64,000 bases of DNA from JALYXI01 sp963716685 (GTDB lineage Bacteria > Acidobacteriota > Terriglobia > Bryobacterales > Bryobacteraceae): positions 1 through 64,000 of the forward strand of contig CAVQTR010000006.1 in the NCBI GenBank assembly GCA_963716685.1, written 5' to 3'. The notes under the pieces were generated by a model. It did not search any database. It had not been told where the DNA came from and saw nothing but the letters and a program-made list of their open reading frames with translations. Positions 41,713 through 49,560 of the stretch are shown here, in pieces. Every line of letters starts with the position of its first letter. The first letter of the stretch is position 1. The position numbers were made by a program, and so were the translations under genes.

Positions 41713-42735
41713 ATGTGGAAACCATTTCTTCTAACCGCCGCGCTGCTGGCCGGCGCCGCTTCGCAACTGGCCGCGCGCAATCTGGACATTTACTGGATTG
41801 ACGCGGAAGGCGGCGCGGCGACGCTGATCGTTTCGCCGAGCGGCGAAAGCCTGCTGGTGGACACGGCGAACAACACGCCGGACAATCGCGATGCGAAGCG
41901 CATTTACGCGGCTGCTCAGGCGGCCGGCATCACCAAAATCGACTATTTGCTGACCACGCACTTTCACGGAGACCACATCGGCGCGATGGCTGCGCTGGCG
42001 AAGATGATTCCGATCGGAATGTATCTGGATCACGGCGAATCGGTGGAGCTGAACCGGCCAAAGATCGCGGAAGCTTACAAAGCTTATGAAGAACTTAGCG
42101 CGGGCAAGCGCAGAATTCTGAAACCGGGCGATCGCATTCCGCTTCGCGGCGTGGAGATCGACGTCATCATGGCCGGGGGCCGCGCGATTACGAAGCCGTT
42201 GAAGGGCGCCGGGGCCGCGAACCCAGCCTGCGCCAGCTTCCAGGAACACGCGGCGGAACCCGATCCCGATAACGACCAGAGCGTGGGCTTTCTGCTGCGC
42301 TACGGCAAATTCGATTTCATCGATATGGGCGACCTCACCTGGAACTACGAGCACAAGCTGGTATGCCCCGCGAACCTGATCGGCAAAGTGGATCTTTACC
42401 AGACCACTCACCACGGTCTGGACCGCTCGAACTCACCACAGTTTGTCTGGGCGATCGACCCCACGGTAGCGGTGATGAACAACGGCCCGCGCAAGGGCGG
42501 CCCCGCCGGCGTGTTCGAGACGCTGCACAAAACGCCCGGCCTGCAGGATATCTGGCAGGGCCACCTGGCACTCAGCACCCCGAAGGATGTGCAGGCGGGC
42601 GAGCAGATGATCGCCAATATGGAACCCACCGCGGAGTGCAAAGGCAATCTGCTGAAAGCCTCGGTGGACGCAAAGGCTCAGTTCACGCTTACCAATCTGC
42701 GCAACGGCTTCAGCAAGACCTATCAATCGAAGTAG
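41713..42735 (+). CDS. Secreted metallo-beta-lactamase-fold hydrolase
   Basis: A 340-residue exported protein. The ATG at 41713 gives a signal peptide (WKPFLLTAALLAGAASQLAA), then an MBL-fold domain like the ComEC/Rec2 C-terminal domain: DIYWIDAEGGAATLIVSP, the metal motif TTHFHGDHIG, FIDMGDLTW and TTHHGLDRSNS. The ATG matches the start of the signal peptide, so the longer open frame from 41596 was not used. The substrate is unknown; relatives include phosphodiesterase-like and nuclease-like enzymes. Confidence 0.82.
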   Translation: MWKPFLLTAALLAGAASQLAARNLDIYWIDAEGGAATLIVSPSGESLLVDTANNTPDNRDAKRIYAAAQAAGITKIDYLLTTHFHGDHIGAMAALAKMIPIGMYLDHGESVELNRPKIAEAYKAYEELSAGKRRILKPGDRIPLRGVEIDVIMAGGRAITKPLKGAGAANPACASFQEHAAEPDPDNDQSVGFLLRYGKFDFIDMGDLTWNYEHKLVCPANLIGKVDLYQTTHHGLDRSNSPQFVWAIDPTVAVMNNGPRKGGPAGVFETLHKTPGLQDIWQGHLALSTPKDVQAGEQMIANMEPTAECKGNLLKASVDAKAQFTLTNLRNGFSKTYQSK

Positions 42736-42756
42736 CGGCGCTGCACGCAGCCGCGC

Positions 42757-43758
42757 TTACTTGAAGATGGATTTCGCGATCATGCCGTGCACGCCCTTTT
42801 TTCCATCCACCAGCTGCGTGATCTCGAAATCGGCCGCGATGCTGGAAAGCACGTAGGCCTCTTCGCGCGTCAGGCCTTTGACAGTCACCAGAAAGTCGAT
42901 CATCTGGCGCACGGCCACGGTGGTGGCAACGGTCAGGTCTTCATCGGTGCCCATTACGATGAAGTGCGTGGGCGTCTCCGCGCGCGGCCATGTCAGATGC
43001 AGGTCCTTGCGCACCACGAAGCGGAACGTGCCCACCAGCGGCGTCTCCATGGCGGTGATGTCCACTTCGCCATCGCCCTGCCCTGCGTGTCCATCGCCCA
43101 CCTGAAACAGCGCGCCTTTCACATGCACGGGAATGAAAAGCGTGGTGCCCGCCACAAGATTGCGGTTATCCAGGTTGCCCGCGTGCGTTCCGGGAGGCGC
43201 GCTGTTCAGCCGTCCGGAGGCGGGCGGCGGCGCCACACCCATGCTGCCGAAGAACGGATGCAGCGGAATCGAGATGTTAGGCGCGAACTGCGCCAGCATG
43301 TGTTCGCGATCGAGCGGGATTAGCCGTCCGTAGCGCTGCTGGAAGTCTTCTTTCAGGAATCCGGAAGTCGGGCTGAAGCCGTTGTACGCCCACGGCACCG
43401 GCATGGTGATCGTCTCGATGTGCAGTTCCAGCACGTCTCCTGGCTCCGCGCCTTCGACGAAGATGGGACCCGTTAGGATGTGCCCGCCCGGTCCGCGGTC
43501 CAGCTGCGCTTTGGTGATGGCGCGCAGCGAATCCGGAATCTGATCGGCCGGCACGTGCAGACGCTCCAGAGCTGCGACGCTCGCCGTGCCCACCGTTTCG
43601 ATGGTTACCGTGTCACCGGATTTGATCGTCAGTACCGGCTTTGATTCCGACCAGTAATGACCCACCACTACCGTCGTGGGACCGGCCGCCAGCTGGTGCT
43701 GCTCCGCGCGGAGAGGAGCGGCCAGAAGCAGAAGAACGCAGAGGATTCGATAGCTCAA
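42757..43758 (-). CDS. Secreted acetamidase/formamidase-family protein
   Basis: A 333-residue (from the TTG at 43758) member of the acetamidase/formamidase family, releasing ammonia from short amides. A signal peptide (SYRILCVLLLLAAPLRAEQ) is followed by GDTVTIETVG, the hallmark HILTGPIFVEGAEPGDVLEL, the HPFFGSMGVAPP region and FQVGDGHAGQGDGEVDITAM. The open frame extends to an ATG at 43836, but that overlaps the divergent cupin gene's start and lacks signal-peptide character before TTG. The enzyme would act in the periplasm. It may supply nitrogen; the substrate is not readable. Confidence 0.82.
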   Translation of the reverse strand: MSYRILCVLLLLAAPLRAEQHQLAAGPTTVVVGHYWSESKPVLTIKSGDTVTIETVGTASVAALERLHVPADQIPDSLRAITKAQLDRGPGGHILTGPIFVEGAEPGDVLELHIETITMPVPWAYNGFSPTSGFLKEDFQQRYGRLIPLDREHMLAQFAPNISIPLHPFFGSMGVAPPPASGRLNSAPPGTHAGNLDNRNLVAGTTLFIPVHVKGALFQVGDGHAGQGDGEVDITAMETPLVGTFRFVVRKDLHLTWPRAETPTHFIVMGTDEDLTVATTVAVRQMIDFLVTVKGLTREEAYVLSSIAADFEITQLVDGKKGVHGMIAKSIFK

Positions 43759-43834
43759 GCTGCCATTGTAAAGGACCGCCGCCGCGAGCGGTCCCGGCGC
43801 GCTACTGTTGTACCAGCGCCGCAGGAGCGCCCGC

Positions 43835-44317
43835 ATGGATTGGAAAAATCACGGAGTCAAAATCGTCCGCGCCGGAGAGCTGGATACGAACACGCCGCAG
43901 ACGCCGGGCATGACACGCGCGGCAGCCATCACGCACGCGCGCACCGCAGCAAGCCGGCTATGGGCCGGTACCGTGGTGGTGCAGCCGGACGCCAAAACCG
44001 GGCCACACCATCATGGCGAACTCGAGACGGTGCTCTACATTGTGCGCGGACGGGCCCGCATGCGCTGGGGCGACGCGCTGGAGTTCATTGACGAAGCCGG
44101 ACCCGGGGACTTTATCTTCGTGCCTCCCTACGTGCCGCATCAGGAAATCAATGCCATGCCGGACCAGCCGTGTGAAGCCGTGGTGGTGCGCAGCGGTCAG
44201 GACCCGGTGGTGGTGAATCTGCAGATGGAAAGCCCCGAGCCGGCAAGCGCGGGCAGGAGCGACGGTGGCTTTCATCCCGTTGGGCATCCCCATCCGCACG
44301 GCGTTCCCAACACTTGA
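43835..44317 (+). CDS. Cupin-domain protein
   Basis: A 160-residue single-domain cupin. The two metal motifs are visible: GPHHHGELETVLYIVRGRAR and PGDFIFVPPYVPHQEIN, with three His and one Glu in the expected order. The His/Pro-rich tail (HPVGHPHPHGVP) is unusual and may add metal affinity. GGAG precedes the ATG at 43835. No signal peptide is seen. Cupins include isomerases, dioxygenases and sugar-binding regulators, so no reaction is assigned. Confidence 0.82.
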   Translation: MDWKNHGVKIVRAGELDTNTPQTPGMTRAAAITHARTAASRLWAGTVVVQPDAKTGPHHHGELETVLYIVRGRARMRWGDALEFIDEAGPGDFIFVPPYVPHQEINAMPDQPCEAVVVRSGQDPVVVNLQMESPEPASAGRSDGGFHPVGHPHPHGVPNT

Positions 44318-44359
44318 TCCACCCGGCTGGTTCGGGAATGAGAGACTTGTGGTAACTCC

Positions 44360-45655
44360 ATGAGAAACGTACTAAGCGCTAACATCCTGCTCCTGGCTGG
44401 CGCCGCCGGCGTGTTCGCGGCCGCCGACAAGGTGGACCCAAAAGACGTTCGCACCGGAGACAGCGCCTTTGCGGATTACCACACGGTGCAGCCCGGCGTG
44501 TTTCGTAAAGTGACGGCGGAAACCCTGCCGAAGCCGTACGCCACCAAAGGCGTCTCCAATGCGCCTACTGTTGTGCCGCGTCCCGCGGATGCCTGGCCGA
44601 AGGCGCCGAAGGGATTCACTGTGGAACTTTACGCCTCCGGGCTGGACAACCCGCGCGAGATTCGCACCGCTCCCAATGGCGATCTGTTCGTGGCGGAGAC
44701 GCACACGGGGCAGATCAAAATTTTCCGCGGCATGACGAAAGACGGCAAGCCGCAGCAGACGTCCACGTTCACCACTGGTCTGCACGCGCCATTCGGCATC
44801 GCGTTTTATCCGCCGGGCAGGGCTCCGCAGTGGCTTTACATCGGCAACACCGATTCCGTGGTTCGCTTCCCTTATAAGAACGGTGACCTGACGGCGGCCG
44901 GCGCCGCGGAAACTATCATCCCGGAACTGCCCACCGGAGGCCACTCGACGCGCGACGTGGTCTTCTCGCCCGATGGCGCGAAAATGTTTGTTGCGGTGGG
45001 ATCGCGATCCAATGTGGACGACCCGGATACGCACCCCGCCGAAAAACTGCGCGCCAATATTCTGGAATACACGCCGGCCGGTAAGTTCGTGAAAGTCTAT
45101 GGGGCGGGGATCCGCAACCCGGTGGGTCTGGCGATCAATCCCACCACCGGAGAGCTCTGGTGTTCAGTAAATGAGCGCGACATGCTGGGCGACAATCTGG
45201 TGCCCGATTACATCACCCACGTTCAGGAAGGCGGTTTCTATGGCTGGCCCTGGTATTACATGGGCAGCAATCAGGACCCGCGCCTGGAAGGAACGCACCC
45301 GGAGTTGAAAGGCCACGTGATCGTCCCGGATGTGCTGCTGCAGCCGCACAATGCTTCGCTCGAAATGCTTTTCTATGACGGGAAGCAGTTCCCGCAGGAG
45401 TATCAGGGCGATATCTTCGCCGCCGAACACGGCTCCTGGAACAAGGCCGTGCGCGCGGGCTATGAAGTGGTGCGCGTTCCTCTGAAGGGCGGACATGCCG
45501 GCGGCGAATACGAAGACTTCCTAACCGGCTTCGTGACCGCGAATGGAGATGTCTGGGGCCGGCCCGTGGGTGTCGCCGTTGCGCCCGATGGCTCGCTGAT
45601 GGTGACCGACGACGGGTCGAAGTCAATCTGGCGAGTCAAATATGGAAGCAAGTGA
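44360..45655 (+). CDS. PQQ-dependent-type sugar dehydrogenase (sorbosone dehydrogenase-like)
   Basis: A 431-residue exported six-bladed propeller like soluble PQQ-dependent glucose/sorbosone dehydrogenases. A signal peptide (NVLSANILLLAGAAGVFA) precedes GFTVELYASGLDNPREIRTA, HSTRDVVFSPDGAKMFVAVG, GIRNPVGLAINPTTGELWCS and RPVGVAVAPDGSLMVTDDGS. It would oxidise an aldose or related sugar in the periplasm if PQQ is available; PQQ genes are not in the window. It overlaps the next gene by 14 bases. Confidence 0.85.
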   Translation: MRNVLSANILLLAGAAGVFAAADKVDPKDVRTGDSAFADYHTVQPGVFRKVTAETLPKPYATKGVSNAPTVVPRPADAWPKAPKGFTVELYASGLDNPREIRTAPNGDLFVAETHTGQIKIFRGMTKDGKPQQTSTFTTGLHAPFGIAFYPPGRAPQWLYIGNTDSVVRFPYKNGDLTAAGAAETIIPELPTGGHSTRDVVFSPDGAKMFVAVGSRSNVDDPDTHPAEKLRANILEYTPAGKFVKVYGAGIRNPVGLAINPTTGELWCSVNERDMLGDNLVPDYITHVQEGGFYGWPWYYMGSNQDPRLEGTHPELKGHVIVPDVLLQPHNASLEMLFYDGKQFPQEYQGDIFAAEHGSWNKAVRAGYEVVRVPLKGGHAGGEYEDFLTGFVTANGDVWGRPVGVAVAPDGSLMVTDDGSKSIWRVKYGSK

Positions 45656-46568
45656 TCCGCGGATTGCCCGCCGCGGGTTTCTGACTGGCGGGGCCGCGCT
45701 GCTGGCGGGTCCGGCTGCCGCGCAGACTTCGCCCAAACGAACCACGCCCCGGTTCTCCGTTTCCAGCTACTCTTACTGGCACTTCAAGGGTGAGCGCTAT
45801 CCCATCGAGCGGGTAATCGAATCTGCGGCGAAGCTGGGCTTCGATGGCGTGGAGGTGCTGCATCGTCAGATGACCGACGAATCGCCCGAGACGCTGAACC
45901 GACTCAAGCGCGCCGCTCTGCTGCGCGGCCTTTCGCTGGTGATGTTCTCCATTCACCAGGATTTCGTTTCTCCCTGGGCCGATGAACGCGGCCAGGCGAT
46001 CCGTCACACGCAGTACGGCATCGATCTCGCCGTCAAGCTGGGCTGCCCGGCGGTTCGCATCAACTCCGGCCGCTGGCGCACCATCCGCCTGTTTGACGAC
46101 CTGATGAAAGTGAAGGGCGATGAGCCGCCCATTCCGGGCTATACCGAGAGCGACGCCATCCAGTGGTGCATCGATTCCATCCGCGCCTGCATTCCCGCCG
46201 CGGAGAAAGCCGGCGTGATGCTGATGCTGGAAAACCACTGGGGAATGACGATGAAGACCGAGAACCTGTTCCGCATCGTGGACGGCGTGAACTCTCCCTG
46301 GCTCGGCATCAATCTGGATATCGGAAACTTCCCCGGCGATCCTTATCCCGAGATCGAGAAGCTGGCTCCCCACGCCGCCATCGTTCACTTCAAGACTTAC
46401 TACGGCGGCGGTGAGTATTACACGCTGAAGCTGGATTACAAACGCATCGCCGGCATCCTGCGGCAGGCTAACTTCGCGGGTTACATCTCACTGGAGATGG
46501 AGGGCAAAGAAGCGGCGGACTCGGCGGTGGCGAAAAGCCTCGACGTGATGCGCGAGGCGTTTCTGTAA
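45642..46568 (+). CDS. Tat-exported sugar-phosphate isomerase/epimerase-like protein
   Basis: A 308-residue TIM-barrel protein of the xylose-isomerase-like superfamily, with a twin-arginine signal (IARRGFLTGGAALLAGPAAA). Barrel motifs are LGFDGVEVLHRQM, KLGCPAVRINSGRW, GVMLMLENHWGMT (metal-ligand Glu kept), LGINLDIGNFPGDPYPEIEK and GYISLEMEGKE. It starts inside the end of the sugar dehydrogenase gene, so the two are coupled, pointing to successive handling of one sugar in the periplasm. Compared with the protein at 39924 its active-site acids are better preserved. Confidence 0.85.
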   Translation: MEASDPRIARRGFLTGGAALLAGPAAAQTSPKRTTPRFSVSSYSYWHFKGERYPIERVIESAAKLGFDGVEVLHRQMTDESPETLNRLKRAALLRGLSLVMFSIHQDFVSPWADERGQAIRHTQYGIDLAVKLGCPAVRINSGRWRTIRLFDDLMKVKGDEPPIPGYTESDAIQWCIDSIRACIPAAEKAGVMLMLENHWGMTMKTENLFRIVDGVNSPWLGINLDIGNFPGDPYPEIEKLAPHAAIVHFKTYYGGGEYYTLKLDYKRIAGILRQANFAGYISLEMEGKEAADSAVAKSLDVMREAFL

Positions 46569-46662
46569 GAAGGCGCCTAGTAGGTAACAGCAAACTTGTC
46601 GTCTTGGATCTATCTAATCCGGAATATAGTCTGAGGAAGAATCTCGATCCAGGCGGTACATA

Positions 46663-48324
46663 ATGCTAAGAACTCTTTATTCCCGTTTACTTTTCGCTCT
46701 GGTCTCCTTGGCTTCGTGTCTCTGGGGACAGGCGAGCATCGGCGTGGTTCATGTCTACAATGCGGCAAGCTATGCTGATGCAAAGAGCGTCGGGATTGCT
46801 CCACGCTCAATGATCTCCATCGGCGGCTACGGATTGGCCTCCGGCACCTCTCAGGCGCAGACATTTCCTCTTCCCTCAACTTTAGAAGGTGCGCAGGTCT
46901 TTATTGGTGGCGATCCCGCTCCGCTTCTTTACGCATCGCCTACGCAGATAAACGCAGTCGTTCCCCAGGAGTTGGTTCCCGGGCAAAGCGTCGCCCTGGT
47001 GGTCCAAAATGCAAATTTGACGAGCGTTCCAATTTCCCTCCCCGTCGTGCCGACGCAAGTAGGCGTATTTACACAGGACGGCTCAGGCTCCGGTCAGCCG
47101 GTCGTATTAAACGTACATGCAGATGGATCCGCTTCCCTGAACACGCCAATCAACAGCTTCGATCCGGAGCACGATATTGCTCTGACTTTCCTTGTAACGG
47201 GACTCGGTGCATTTCAGAATGCGCCACCCGATGGAAGTCCGTGGGTTGCGGGAACTAGTGCGACTCAAGTTACACTTAATCCGCCAACTGAGGTTATTGG
47301 TGATGGACTTGCCGGGCCCGCAATCGTTGTGGGGTTGAATGCCGATCCACGGCTGGGAATTACGCTAACGCGAGGCGTCCAAAGTTTTGCTCCCACTCAA
47401 TATGCCGGCCCAGCGCCCGGCTTTGCCGGGCTCGATCAGTTGAACGTTGAGCCTGGGGCGTCTCTTCCTTTTGAAGGCTGCGGCGTTCCCTTTTATCTAA
47501 ACGCCGGAACAAGCGTGAGCCAACAGCTCGGCGTCAGCGTACGTAGCGGCGGTGGTAGCTGCGTTTCCCAGTCCCCACCAACTTCGAGCGATGTTATCTT
47601 CCGATGGGAGCGCGACATCGACTATACACTTGCGGGAACGGTAGCAACTGATTCTTTGCGGGTCATCGCTGCCTACGGGAGTCATCTGACTTCGGGGAGC
47701 CTAACAGGGCCGGGGAGCCAGTTGTTGCCGGGGCCTGGTTGCAACGGTTGTTCCAGCACCGGGGTTGTACAGCAAATTCCTGTTCTTGGCAATAGTGCGG
47801 CCCCGATGACACTCGATCTCGGCACTTTGTTGTTGACGGGCGCCTCCGGAGCATCCATCCCGATTGTGCAACAGCAGGCCTTATCGACCCAATACCCTCT
47901 CCCTGCTGGCACAATCGCTCCACGCCTGTTTAGCATTGCAGTGGCCGCCAATAGCTCGGTAGGGTCCGCTAACACTTCGGTGCAAATTCCAGCACCGCTC
48001 ACTTTTACATCACTCCCCCAACCAGGCGCGACTTTACCCGCCTACAACTTCCAGATCGCATGGCAACCGGTCGATCCGGCAATCTTGGTATCGGCAACTA
48101 TAATCATTGATAACTACAGCACTTTCAGCGCGAATCCTTACACCGGGCAAGGCAACATTACCTTTGGTACAACGCCAGCATTGGCATTATACCCGACGAC
48201 CTCCGCCACGCTCGTCATCACCGAGCAGGTAGCGCCCCCCCATCATTCCTATTTCAGGGGGGGCTCGCTCCTTACGGCTTTCACGAGTGGCGGTATGTAT
48301 ACACGGTCCACAATTTACACATAG
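46663..48324 (+). CDS. Secreted protein with Solibacter-type TIGR03437 domain
   Basis: A 553-residue exported protein. A signal peptide (YSRLLFALVSLASCLWG) leads into the domain found repeatedly in Solibacter and relatives (VVHVYNAASYADAKSVGIAP, ISIGGYGLASGTSQA, PLLYASPTQINAVVPQELVP). The rest (about 250-553) is low in charge and rich in Ser, Thr, Gly, Pro and Val, with beta-sandwich character and an EGCGVPFYLN/GGGSCVSQ Cys pair. Base composition is lower in GC than its neighbours (several 60-base lines near 50 percent). Surface or matrix structural protein is the best guess; no enzyme motif is seen. Confidence 0.75.
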   Translation: MLRTLYSRLLFALVSLASCLWGQASIGVVHVYNAASYADAKSVGIAPRSMISIGGYGLASGTSQAQTFPLPSTLEGAQVFIGGDPAPLLYASPTQINAVVPQELVPGQSVALVVQNANLTSVPISLPVVPTQVGVFTQDGSGSGQPVVLNVHADGSASLNTPINSFDPEHDIALTFLVTGLGAFQNAPPDGSPWVAGTSATQVTLNPPTEVIGDGLAGPAIVVGLNADPRLGITLTRGVQSFAPTQYAGPAPGFAGLDQLNVEPGASLPFEGCGVPFYLNAGTSVSQQLGVSVRSGGGSCVSQSPPTSSDVIFRWERDIDYTLAGTVATDSLRVIAAYGSHLTSGSLTGPGSQLLPGPGCNGCSSTGVVQQIPVLGNSAAPMTLDLGTLLLTGASGASIPIVQQQALSTQYPLPAGTIAPRLFSIAVAANSSVGSANTSVQIPAPLTFTSLPQPGATLPAYNFQIAWQPVDPAILVSATIIIDNYSTFSANPYTGQGNITFGTTPALALYPTTSATLVITEQVAPPHHSYFRGGSLLTAFTSGGMYTRSTIYT

Positions 48325-48334
48325 CAGCCGCCAA

Positions 48335-48498
48335 CTAGTGTCCCGCTTTCACAGCTCCAACGAGTAGCCCTGCACCAGATGATAGGCTGGGGCTACCAAC
48401 CACTTGGGTGACGGTTGCGACGCTCCCGCTGTCAAAATACCCGTTTTGAAGATCCCCATAGAAGCAGCTTCCGGGATTGGCAAGATTACTTCGTATAG
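48335..48498 (-). pseudogene. Orphan C-terminal protein fragment
   Basis: On the minus strand, upstream of a TAG at 48335-48337, an open frame reads SNLANPGSCFYGDLQNGYFD then SGSVATVTQVVGSPSLSSGA and ends LVGAVKAGH. The sequence is protein-like and low in charge, but the frame enters the antisense of the mannonate-dehydratase-like gene at about 48500. It looks like the tail of a lost gene, belonging with the low-GC segment. No family recognised. Confidence 0.4.
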
Positions 48499-49560
48499 CT
48501 AGCCCACTTCCTCGTTGGCGCGCTTCAGCAGCGTGCGCATATAGATCAGACAGTAGGTGGTGCCGGCGCGCAGCAGGCCGGAATCGCCCGCCAGCTTCGG
48601 CACATGATCCGGCTCGGCGGCTCCGTTGAACTTTACCTGCCGCAGCGCTTTCATCACCTGATACATGTCCAGATAGCCGTCGTCCGGGAAAGCTTCCACG
48701 AAGCGTGGCAGCGGACCGCTGACATTTCGGAAATGCACTTCGAAGATCTTGCCGCGTCCGCCGAAATCGCGGATCATCTCGAAGACATCCTTGCCCATCT
48801 TCGTGCCGCCTTCCGACCAAGTGCCTACGCAGAACGTGAGTCCCCAGTTTCTACTTCCACCCGCAATCTGTTCCGCGCGATGGTAGCCGTCGTAATGCGT
48901 GAACAGCTTGGCCACGCCGTTCATCTTCGCCAGCGGCGGGTCGTCCGGATGCAGGGCCAGCTTCACACCAGCTTCTTCCGCCACCGGCAGAACGGCTTTC
49001 ATGAAATAGATGTAATTGGCCCAGATATCGTCCGCACTGTACTCGCGCGGGAACTCCTGCTTTTCCACCTTGCTGCGGAAGGTATCCAGATCAAACTCGC
49101 GCGCGGTATAGCCGCGGCGCTGCACCATGTTCGTCGTATACGTGTTGCCGGGATGGAAGTCATAGGAAGCAACCGGCACTCCCAGCCGACCCAGATCGCG
49201 TAAGAACCGGCAGTAGGTTTCGATGTCCTGATCCCGTCCTGGCTGGCCCAGCTGGACGCGCAGCGACCGATAGGAGTAATGCACGCCGGAATAGATGCGC
49301 ATGCCGAACCGCGCGAAGCGGTGCTGCTCGGCCAGCAGCTGATCGAAGCTGACGGGACGCTCGCCAAACTCCAGCCGCACCCATTTCAGTCCGATCTGCT
49401 GGAGAAAGAGGAGGTCGTCATCGGTGAGCGAGGCGGGGGTCAGGCGATGCGCGAGTTTGACGTTGTTGGTGTCGTCATGGTGCGTGTCGTCCTGCGCGCC
49501 GAGCCGCAGCGCGCCCGCGCCGAGCGCTGCCAGCATCAGTTGACGGCGGTTGCAGATCAT
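48499..49560 (-). CDS. Tat-exported mannonate dehydratase-like protein
   Basis: A 353-residue protein of the UxuA (mannonate dehydratase) fold. A twin-arginine-type leader (NRRQLMLAALGAGALRLGAQ) is unusual, since UxuA proper is cytoplasmic. Family blocks are FMKAVLPVAEEAGVKLALHP followed by DDPP, NWGLTFCVGTWSEGG, KIFEVHFRNV and DDGYLDMYQVMKALRQVKFN. His and Asp/Glu positions for the metal are kept. Its ATG overlaps the stop of the cytochrome gene upstream (ATGA), so it is made with the electron-transfer protein. It may act on a sugar acid or related compound in the periplasm; the true reaction is unknown. Confidence 0.8.
   Translation of the reverse strand: MICNRRQLMLAALGAGALRLGAQDDTHHDDTNNVKLAHRLTPASLTDDDLLFLQQIGLKWVRLEFGERPVSFDQLLAEQHRFARFGMRIYSGVHYSYRSLRVQLGQPGRDQDIETYCRFLRDLGRLGVPVASYDFHPGNTYTTNMVQRRGYTAREFDLDTFRSKVEKQEFPREYSADDIWANYIYFMKAVLPVAEEAGVKLALHPDDPPLAKMNGVAKLFTHYDGYHRAEQIAGGSRNWGLTFCVGTWSEGGTKMGKDVFEMIRDFGGRGKIFEVHFRNVSGPLPRFVEAFPDDGYLDMYQVMKALRQVKFNGAAEPDHVPKLAGDSGLLRAGTTYCLIYMRTLLKRANEEVG

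Noticed and set aside
42730..42760. Possible terminator between the MBL hydrolase and amidase genes
   Set aside because: GCGGC and GCCGC can pair, but there is no T-run and the stem is short.
48502..48820. Upstream part of the minus-strand frame that contains the orphan tail
   Set aside because: It lies over the mannonate-dehydratase-like gene in another frame and reads as Arg/Gly-rich shadow; only the portion below 48500 looks protein-like.
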